Shown here in pieces: positions 6,784 to 12,514 of a stretch of DNA of 12,514 bases. Position 1 is the stretch's first letter; each line of letters starts with the position of its first letter. This stretch comes from Betaproteobacteria bacterium (GTDB lineage: Bacteria; Pseudomonadota; Gammaproteobacteria; Burkholderiales; Eutrophovitaceae), in assembly GCA_009886305.1 (NCBI GenBank), contig QXZO01000173.1, forward strand, positions 1 to 12,514, read 5' to 3'. The position numbers were made by a program, and so were the translations under genes. The notes below the pieces were generated by a model. It was not told the DNA's origin. It searched no databases and saw only the letters and a list, made by a program, of their open reading frames with translations.

Positions 6784-7713
6784 ATGGATATATTCGCTCA
6801 ACAAATCTTAAATGGATTGGTTCTCGGTAGCGTATACGCGTTGGTAGCTTTGGGCTACACCATGGTGTACGGCATACTTGGGCTTATTAACTTTGCGCAT
6901 GGTGAAGTTGTAATGATTGGTGCCATGATCGCACTCGCCGTTGTATCCATGCTGCTATCAGTATTTCCTGAAATGCACCCATTAGTGACGATCTTATTAG
7001 CAGGAGCCGCTGCAATACTTGTATGTATGTCGCTAGCTTTTTTTATTGAGCGCTTAGCCTACAGGCCGCTGAGGAATGCTCCTCGACTGGCACCTTTGAT
7101 AACTGCGATCGGGATATCAATTCTGCTGCAGAATATCGCTATGATTATATGGGGTCGTAAATATAAAACAGTACCTCAAATATTTCCTACGGAAACTTTT
7201 GAAGTGTTTGGTGCGAGCATCACTAGTGTCCAGATATTTATTATTTCGATATCAGCTGTGCTTATGACTGGACTACTCGCTATTGTGCATTTTACAAAGC
7301 TGGGGCGCGCTATGCGTGCCACTGCTGAGAGCCAGCGCGTGGCTGGGTTGATGGGGATTAATGTGAACAAAATAATTTCTATAACGTTCATGATAGGAGC
7401 AGGATTAGCTGCCGTAGCAGGAATTTTGATCGCCGGTAACTACAGTGTGGTCCATTACTCGATGGGCTTTATGTTGGGACTTAAAGCTTTTACTGCTGCG
7501 GTACTTGGTGGTATCGGAAATCTGGGAGGAGCCGTTCTTGGGGGGCTATTGCTAGGCCTCATTGAAAGCATTGGCGCTGGTTATATTGGCGACCTTACTG
7601 GTGGATTCTTAGGTAGTCATTATCAGGATGTGTTTGCATTTGTTGTTTTGATTGTTGTGTTGGTTTTCAGGCCTACGGGAATTATGGGTGAGCGAGTATC
7701 GGAGCGTGCATGA
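6784..7713 (+). CDS. livH: Branched-chain amino acid ABC transporter permease, LivH type
   Basis: LivH is one half of the transmembrane channel of the HAAT importer and pairs with LivM in the inner membrane. The product is 309 residues, the family's usual size, and is hydrophobic throughout with about eight likely membrane segments. The N-terminus (QQILNGLVLGSVYALVALGY) and GLINFAHGEVVMIGA are hallmarks of the family. The cytoplasmic coupling loop that contacts the ATPases reads RAMRATAESQRVAGLMGINV (around residues 178-197). LGGIGNLGGAVLGGLLLGLIE and the C-terminal VFRPTGIMGE are also typical. AAGG (6773-6776) precedes the ATG. The gene follows the binding protein by 57 bases with no terminator between. 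Its last four bases (ATGA) overlap the livM start, which suggests translational coupling. Confidence 0.95.
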   Translation: MDIFAQQILNGLVLGSVYALVALGYTMVYGILGLINFAHGEVVMIGAMIALAVVSMLLSVFPEMHPLVTILLAGAAAILVCMSLAFFIERLAYRPLRNAPRLAPLITAIGISILLQNIAMIIWGRKYKTVPQIFPTETFEVFGASITSVQIFIISISAVLMTGLLAIVHFTKLGRAMRATAESQRVAGLMGINVNKIISITFMIGAGLAAVAGILIAGNYSVVHYSMGFMLGLKAFTAAVLGGIGNLGGAVLGGLLLGLIESIGAGYIGDLTGGFLGSHYQDVFAFVVLIVVLVFRPTGIMGERVSERA

Positions 7714-8810
7714 AGCATTTTGTGCATGATTTATGGTGTAAATTCAAGGGTAATAGAAGGGCATTATTTTGCGGTTATATTCTGCTCTTTGTGGCGTTAG
7801 CGGTCTTGCCTTTTCTTCTAAGTAATACCGTGGGCCGAACATGGGTTCGCATCCTTGATTTTGCGCTGATTTACGCCATGCTGGCTTTGGGTTTGAATAT
7901 AGTCGTGGGTTTCGCAGGTTTGTTGGATTTAGGGTATATCGCGTTTTACGCCGTGGGCGCCTACACTTGGGCACTCCTAGCTTCTCCGCAGTTTGATTTG
8001 CACCTACCTTTTTGGGCGATATTACCTATTGGTGCCGGGATGGCAGCTCTCTTTGGTGTTTTGCTTGGCGCGCCGACACTGCGACTAAGAGGAGATTATT
8101 TGGCGATCGTTACTCTAGGGTTCGGGGAGATTATTCGAATTTTTTTGAATAACCTTGATCACCCAGTTAATGTAACCAATGGACCAATCGGCATTAATAA
8201 AATTGATCCGATAAGCATTGGGGGGGCTGATCTAACTAAAACTCATGAGCTGTTGGGGATTTCACTCTCAGGTGTCCATATTTACTATTATGTCTTGCTT
8301 GTACTTTTGTTTATGACAGTTGTTATCTGTGTACGGCTTGAGAAATCAAGAATTGGTCGCGCATGGTTAGCAATTAGAGAGGATGAATTAGCGGCTCAGG
8401 CTATGGGTATCAATACGCGTAACGTAAAGCTTTTGGCATTTGCCCTAGGGGCTATGTTTGGCGGTATCGCAGGTGGCCTGTTTGCGAGTCTTCAGGGGTT
8501 TGTAAGCCCAGAAAGTTTTGGGTTGCTCGAGTCAATTATGGTTTTATGTATGGTAGTTTTGGGTGGCATGGGGCATGTTTATGGGGTATTACTCGGTGCC
8601 ATTTTACTTACGGTACTTCCAGAAATTCTAAGGTCAACCGCATCACCAATTCAACAAACGCTCTTTGGGGATGTTTATATTGACCCTGAAGCGCTTCGCA
8701 TGTTGCTGTTCGGTTTAGCGCTGATTTTAGTAATGCTAATCCGGCCGACAGGTCTTTGGCCGGCGCCAAAGCGGCGAACAACGACAAAGCCGGACATTGC
8801 TAAAGATTAG
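7710..8810 (+). CDS. livM: Branched-chain amino acid ABC transporter permease, LivM type
   Basis: LivM forms the second half of the membrane channel. The product is 366 residues with many hydrophobic segments after a charged N-terminal stretch. Family marks are LALGLNIVVGFAGLLDLGY, LRLRGDYLAIVTLGFGEIIR and VTNGPIGI. The ATPase-coupling loop is GRAWLAIREDELAAQAMGIN, followed by GAMFGGIAGGLFASLQGFVSPESF and VLGGMGHVYGVLLGA. It ends with RPTGLWP and a short basic, polar tail. It begins inside the livH stop (ATGA, 7710-7713). The gene contains a run of seven G (8220-8226), which is a potential slippage or sequencing-error spot, but the reading frame stays open through it. Codon use looks like that of its neighbours. 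Confidence 0.95.
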   Translation: MKHFVHDLWCKFKGNRRALFCGYILLFVALAVLPFLLSNTVGRTWVRILDFALIYAMLALGLNIVVGFAGLLDLGYIAFYAVGAYTWALLASPQFDLHLPFWAILPIGAGMAALFGVLLGAPTLRLRGDYLAIVTLGFGEIIRIFLNNLDHPVNVTNGPIGINKIDPISIGGADLTKTHELLGISLSGVHIYYYVLLVLLFMTVVICVRLEKSRIGRAWLAIREDELAAQAMGINTRNVKLLAFALGAMFGGIAGGLFASLQGFVSPESFGLLESIMVLCMVVLGGMGHVYGVLLGAILLTVLPEILRSTASPIQQTLFGDVYIDPEALRMLLFGLALILVMLIRPTGLWPAPKRRTTTKPDIAKD

Positions 8811-8822
8811 ATTGTCATTCAT

Positions 8823-9587
8823 ATGCCGTTATTAGAACTAATAAAAATCAATAAAAACTTTGGTGGAGTGCAAGCGTTAAATAATGTTTCATTAACGATT
8901 AACGAAGGTGAAATATATGGTTTGATTGGACCTAATGGTGCAGGGAAAACAACTTTATTCAATGTTATAACTGGTGTTTATTTGCCGAATCACGGTGACA
9001 TCAAATTTGACGCACAATCTATTGTTGGTCGAAAACCTCACCAAGTTGCTACGGCCGGTATCGCACGAACATTTCAAAACATTCGACTGTTTCAAAATAT
9101 GACAGTAATGGAAAATGTCATGGTCGGGATGCATGCCAGGACATCGACGGGATCATTTGGTGCGGTTTTCAATACTAAATCGGCTAGGCATGAAGAGAAA
9201 ATGATTCGGACACACTCAATGAAGTGGTTGGACTACGTTGGTATTTTGACGGAAGCTGACAATCTTGCGCGTAATTTATCCTATGGAGACCAGCGTAGAT
9301 TGGAGATTGCACGAGCTCTCGCTACGAAACCAAAATTATTAGCCTTAGATGAGCCGGCGGCCGGGATGAATGCTACCGAGACAGAAGAGTTAAAAGTTTT
9401 GATTCATACAATTAGAAACGACGGGGTATCCGTATTATTGATTGAGCATGACGTCAAGCTCATCATGAATTTGTGTGATCGAGTTGCCGTTTTGGATTAT
9501 GGTCAAAAGATAGCTGAGGATGTGCCAAAACTCGTTCGGACAGATCCGAAAGTTATACAAGCTTATATTGGTGGAGAGCTACCATGA
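8823..9587 (+). CDS. livG: Branched-chain amino acid ABC transporter ATPase, LivG type
   Basis: LivG is one of the two cytoplasmic ATPases powering the importer. The product is 254 residues. Walker A GPNGAGKTT spans residues 36-44, and the Q-loop region ARTFQNIRLFQNMTV follows. The ABC signature is LSYGDQRRLEIARAL (152-166), with Tyr-Gly-Asp in place of the common Gly-Gly-Glu, a variant usual in LivG. Walker B with the catalytic Glu is LLALDEP (Asp176, Glu177), then AAGMN and the switch His in LLIEHDVKLIM. The C-terminal IAEDVPKLVRTDPKVIQAYIGG is also LivG-like. The ATG at 8823 is the only sensible start, because the livM stop lies in the same frame 15 bases upstream. No clear Shine-Dalgarno sequence is seen there. 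The end overlaps livF by four bases. Confidence 0.95.
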   Translation: MPLLELIKINKNFGGVQALNNVSLTINEGEIYGLIGPNGAGKTTLFNVITGVYLPNHGDIKFDAQSIVGRKPHQVATAGIARTFQNIRLFQNMTVMENVMVGMHARTSTGSFGAVFNTKSARHEEKMIRTHSMKWLDYVGILTEADNLARNLSYGDQRRLEIARALATKPKLLALDEPAAGMNATETEELKVLIHTIRNDGVSVLLIEHDVKLIMNLCDRVAVLDYGQKIAEDVPKLVRTDPKVIQAYIGGELP

Positions 9588-10297
9588 GTTTCTTGGAGGC
9601 TCAGTCGCTAGACGTAAGATACGGGGGTATTCGTGCGGTGAGAGGTGTTGATATAAGAGTTGAAGAAGGTGAAACAGTTGCTTTAATTGGCGCTAATGGC
9701 GCCGGCAAGAGCTCGATGCTTAATGCTATAGCTGGCGTGCTGCCACATACGGGTAGCGTTTATTTTAACGATATAGATATTACTCGTAGACCCGTTTTTG
9801 ATCGTGTGAAACGTGGTATTTCAATGGTGCCAGAGGGTAGAGGTGTTTTTGGTCGTTTGACGGTTGAAGAAAACCTTCTCATGGGTGCTTACCTTGGTAA
9901 CAGTCAGCAGGAGCAAGATTTGGATTTGACACAGATGTACGAATTTTTTCCAAGATTAAAAGAGCGGCGGCGTCAAACTGGTGGGACGTTGTCGGGTGGT
10001 GAGCAACAAATGTTGGCAATTGGCCGGGCTCTCATGTCGAGACCAAAATTATTATTGTTAGACGAGCCCTCGATGGGCTTGGCGCCGATTATGGTTGAAA
10101 AGATTTTTGAAGTTATTCGTGGCGTGTCTAAAACGGGAGTCACAATCCTACTAGTCGAACAAAATGCTCGCTTAGCTCTAGAGTCAAGTCAAAGAGCGTA
10201 CGTGATGGAGAGTGGAGAGTTATCCATAACTGGTGAATCTAAGGAATTACTTCACAGCTCTCAAATACGCTCCTCTTATCTGGGCGAAGGCAACTGA
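9584..10297 (+). CDS. livF: Branched-chain amino acid ABC transporter ATPase, LivF type
   Basis: LivF is the partner ATPase of LivG. The product is 237 residues, a normal length. Walker A GANGAGKSS spans residues 36-44. The Q-loop region holds SMVPEGRGVFGRLTVEENL, the LivF counterpart of the LivG segment. The ABC signature LSGGEQQMLAIGRALM starts at 136, and Walker B LLLLDEP has Asp160 and Glu161, followed by SMGLAPIMVE. The switch region reads ILLVEQNA, with Gln where many ABC ATPases have His; LivF proteins commonly show this. The ATG overlaps the livG stop (ATGA, 9584-9587), with GGAGAG just upstream. It is the last gene of the operon. The convergent hemF ends 46 bases beyond, and no intrinsic terminator is seen between them. 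Confidence 0.95.
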   Translation: MSFLEAQSLDVRYGGIRAVRGVDIRVEEGETVALIGANGAGKSSMLNAIAGVLPHTGSVYFNDIDITRRPVFDRVKRGISMVPEGRGVFGRLTVEENLLMGAYLGNSQQEQDLDLTQMYEFFPRLKERRRQTGGTLSGGEQQMLAIGRALMSRPKLLLLDEPSMGLAPIMVEKIFEVIRGVSKTGVTILLVEQNARLALESSQRAYVMESGELSITGESKELLHSSQIRSSYLGEGN

Positions 10298-10343
10298 CTT
10301 AAATTTTAGTCATGTATAGATGGGGTGTATCTTTTCGTAATCC

Positions 10344-11243
10344 CTAGACCCAATCTTTACCGATTAAATACTTTTCATATAATGCTTTTTCTGCGGTATT
10401 GCTTTCTGGGCGCCAGTTATAACGCCATTTTACGTTGGGTGGCATGGACATCAAGATTGATTCTGTTCGTCCGCCTGATTGAAGGCCAAATAGAGTTCCG
10501 CGATCAAACACTAAATTAAATTCCACGTAACGACCTCGTCGATACGCTTGAAAATCTTTTTCTTTATCGCCAAACGGTATGCCTTGACGTCTTCTGACAA
10601 TCGGCATGTAGCCATTTAAAAAATGTTCTCCTACACTTCGAGTTATTGAAAAGCACGTATTAAAGTCGGGCGTTGATAGATCATCAAAAAATATACCACC
10701 AACACCCCTGGGTTCTTGGCGATGTTTTAAATAAAAGTAGCTATCGCACCATTTTTTAAATTTGGGGTGTAACGCTTTATCAAAAGGGTCAAGTGACGCC
10801 TTGCAGGTCTCGTGAAAATGAATACAGTCTTCATCAAATCCATAGTAGGGGGTCAAGTCCATACCGCCACCAAACCACCAAACAGGTTCTTTAGATTTTC
10901 TTTCTGCAAAGAAAAAGCGAACGTTCATGTGTACGGTTGGTACATAAGGATTGCGGGGATGAAGTACGACTGAGACGCCCATAGCCTCGAACGATCGGCC
11001 TGCTAACTCAGGGCGCGCTGTGGTAGCGGATGGTGGTAATTGGTCCCCAAAGACATGAGAAAAGTTGACCCCGGCGCGTTCGAACAAGTTGCCATCTTCC
11101 AAGACTTGGCTAGTGCCCCCACCGCCGGACTCTCTATGCCATGTATCGTTAATAAAGCACTTACCATCAAGCTCTTCTATTTCTTGAACGATATTATCTT
11201 GAAGTGATGTGAAAAATTCTTTTACCGGACTAACTTTTATCAT
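10344..11243 (-). CDS. hemF: Oxygen-dependent coproporphyrinogen III oxidase
   Basis: HemF is a cytosolic homodimer that uses O2 to decarboxylate two propionates of coproporphyrinogen III, giving protoporphyrinogen IX on the way to haem. Reading from the ATG at 11243 gives 299 residues, the same length as E. coli HemF. The sequence aligns almost throughout: RESGGGGTSQVLEDGNLFE, AGVNFSHVFGD, RPELAGRSFEAMGVS, HPRNPYVPTVHMNVRFF, VWWFGGGMDLTPYYG, KKWCDSYFYLKHR, FFDDL and YRRGRYVEFNLVFDRGTLFGLQ. A TTG at 11252 would add three residues and overlap the purD stop, but the ATG agrees better with the family. No strong Shine-Dalgarno sequence precedes either start, so coupling to purD is likely. As an O2-requiring enzyme it points to an aerobic or microaerobic host. 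Confidence 0.96.
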   Translation of the reverse strand: MIKVSPVKEFFTSLQDNIVQEIEELDGKCFINDTWHRESGGGGTSQVLEDGNLFERAGVNFSHVFGDQLPPSATTARPELAGRSFEAMGVSVVLHPRNPYVPTVHMNVRFFFAERKSKEPVWWFGGGMDLTPYYGFDEDCIHFHETCKASLDPFDKALHPKFKKWCDSYFYLKHRQEPRGVGGIFFDDLSTPDFNTCFSITRSVGEHFLNGYMPIVRRRQGIPFGDKEKDFQAYRRGRYVEFNLVFDRGTLFGLQSGGRTESILMSMPPNVKWRYNWRPESNTAEKALYEKYLIGKDWV

Positions 11244-11248
11244 AGCCG

Positions 11249-12514
11249 TCAATTTTTGGTTGCTCGAGAACCAATATCGGTCCGATATTGTTTATCAGCG
11301 AAGGTGATTCGGTCTGAGGCCTCTAGCGCCCGCTCACGGGCTTGGTTTACGTTTACCCCTAAGGCTGTTACACATAGAACGCGGCCACCATTAGTGACAA
11401 GTTGATTGTCAATAAGAGCGGTACCCGCATGAAAGACATGCACGCTGGCATTGTCTTTGGGTGGGATCATGATGATATCGCCTTTTCGTGGTGATTGAGG
11501 ATAATCTTTAGCTGCCAGGACTATGCCTAATGCTGTTCTTTGATCCCAACTTGATTCAACCTCATTTAATTTACCCGTTAGCGCATGCTCTATCAGAGTG
11601 ACTAAATCACTTTTTAGACGCATCATGATTGGTTGGGTTTCCGGATCACCAAGGCGACAATTAAATTCAAGCACTTTAATTGTTTGATCGGGGGAAATCA
11701 TTAAGCCTGCATATAGGAATCCAACAAAAGGGGTTCCTGCTTCCTTCATACCATTAAGGACAGGTTCAATTACTTCTTTCATGGTTTTATCATGTATTTC
11801 TGGGGACACTACCGGCGCTGGTGAGTAAGCACCCATACCTCCGGTATTGGGCCCTTTGTCATCATTGAGTAATCTTTTGTGGTCTTGGCTCGTCGCTAGT
11901 GGAAGAATGTGCTCCCCGTCAATCATTACAATGAAGCTAGCTTCCTCACCGGATAAAAATTCTTCGATGACGACTTTCGCTCCCGCTACACCCATGCCGT
12001 CGTCTACGAGCATCATATCTACGGCGTCATGCGCCTCTTGTTCTGTCATAGCTACAACAACACCTTTGCCTGCTGCTAAACCATCCGCCTTAACAACGAT
12101 TGGAGCCCCTTTCGCAGAGATGTATTTGTGGGCTTCATTCGGCTCGGTGAAGGTGCTGTATTCAGCGGTTGGAATATTATGATTTTTCATAAATTGTTTA
12201 GCGAAATCTTTTGAGCTTTCAAGTTGAGCCGCAGCTGCTACTGGGCCAAAAATCATAAGTTCTTTGGCTTTGAATGCATCAACAATGCCTTCGCTTAGTG
12301 GTGCCTCAGGACCGACTATAGTCATGTCAATATTCTCTGAGATCACGAAATCGATCAAATCATCGATTTTGTGCAGAGACACATTTTCTATTCCGTCTTC
12401 AAGGGATGTTCCTGCATTTCCCGGAGATACAAATATCTTAGATGCTCGTGGAGATTGAGCAAGACGCCAGGCCAGCGCATGTTCCCTGCCGCCGCTTCCA
12501 ATAACGAGGATCTT
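11249..12514 (-). CDS. purD: Phosphoribosylamine-glycine ligase, first codon(s) beyond window edge
   Basis: PurD (GAR synthetase) is an ATP-grasp enzyme that joins glycine to 5-phosphoribosylamine, the second step of purine synthesis. The minus-strand frame is open from the window edge and gives 421 residues, against 429 in E. coli. It begins KILVIGSGGREHALAWRLAQ, which matches E. coli from residue 2, so probably only the start Met is missing. Visible marks are SPGNAGTSLE, TIVGPEAPLSEG, IFGPVAAAAQLE, VKADGLAAGKGVVVAM, EEFLSGEEASFIVM, ATSQDHKRLL, GPNTGGMGAYSPAP and EFNCRLGDPETQPIM, covering the N, ATP-grasp and C domains. The end reads QYRTDIGSRATKN. It lies five bases before the hemF ATG, so the two are likely one operon. 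purH, a frequent partner, would be outside the window. Confidence 0.97.
   Translation of the reverse strand, partial: KILVIGSGGREHALAWRLAQSPRASKIFVSPGNAGTSLEDGIENVSLHKIDDLIDFVISENIDMTIVGPEAPLSEGIVDAFKAKELMIFGPVAAAAQLESSKDFAKQFMKNHNIPTAEYSTFTEPNEAHKYISAKGAPIVVKADGLAAGKGVVVAMTEQEAHDAVDMMLVDDGMGVAGAKVVIEEFLSGEEASFIVMIDGEHILPLATSQDHKRLLNDDKGPNTGGMGAYSPAPVVSPEIHDKTMKEVIEPVLNGMKEAGTPFVGFLYAGLMISPDQTIKVLEFNCRLGDPETQPIMMRLKSDLVTLIEHALTGKLNEVESSWDQRTALGIVLAAKDYPQSPRKGDIIMIPPKDNASVHVFHAGTALIDNQLVTNGGRVLCVTALGVNVNQARERALEASDRITFADKQYRTDIGSRATKN
11272..11290. repeat. 19-bp perfect palindrome near the 3' end of purD
   Basis: CAATATCGG and CCGATATTG are 9-bp arms around one base. It lies inside the purD codons for QYRTDIG, about 29 bases upstream of the hemF start. 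It could fold in the purD-hemF mRNA or be a protein site, but the coding constraint may explain it. Confidence 0.4.

Noticed and set aside
10325..10519. Plus-strand open frame after livF
   Set aside because: Most of it is antisense to the hemF coding end; no ribosome site or recognisable protein.
1..12514. A novel multi-gene system, mobile element, CRISPR array, tRNA or rRNA
   Set aside because: Every long frame is a recognisable housekeeping or transport gene; no repeat array, transposase, integrase, att-like repeat or tRNA-like fold was noticed.

Overview
The window reads as ordinary chromosome of a Gram-negative proteobacterium of moderately low GC. The evidence is an aerobic coproporphyrinogen oxidase, a ubiquinone prenyltransferase, a periplasmic cytochrome c of the c551/c8 type and a complete HAAT-family (branched-chain amino acid type) ABC transporter. 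The pair purD-hemF and the order ridA-recG-ubiA are, from memory, arrangements seen in Betaproteobacteria (Burkholderiales-like). The substrate-binding protein also resembles Burkholderiales homologues in its wording. A gammaproteobacterium is the main alternative. No mobile element, CRISPR array, tRNA or rRNA was seen.

Layout. Positions 1-1386 (minus) hold the N-terminal three quarters of a Kup potassium transporter, cut by the window edge. It diverges from a plus-strand run of ridA (1536-1916), recG (1946-4024) and ubiA (4029-4904), closely packed and probably co-transcribed. A 186-base spacer with an FNR-like palindrome leads to a small cytochrome c gene (5091-5408), closed by a clear intrinsic terminator (5427-5452). 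A new promoter region with two palindromes then starts a five-gene transporter operon: binding protein, two permeases and two ATPases (5572-10297). The binding protein carries a lipobox. The operon meets the convergent minus-strand pair purD-hemF (12514-10344) across a 46-base gap with no recognisable terminator. purD lacks only its first codon or so at the right edge.

How the genes relate. ubiA (ubiquinone), the cytochrome c and hemF (haem) all serve aerobic or microaerobic respiration. The FNR-like site before the cytochrome gene would fit oxygen-responsive control, but this is inference. The transporter operon is self-contained and has its own promoter. recG (fork repair), ridA (removal of reactive enamine/imine intermediates) and purD (purine synthesis) are housekeeping genes.

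I found no sign of an undescribed multi-gene system. The points worth a second look are regulatory palindromes, the lipoprotein form of the transporter's binding protein, homopolymer tracts and start-site details.
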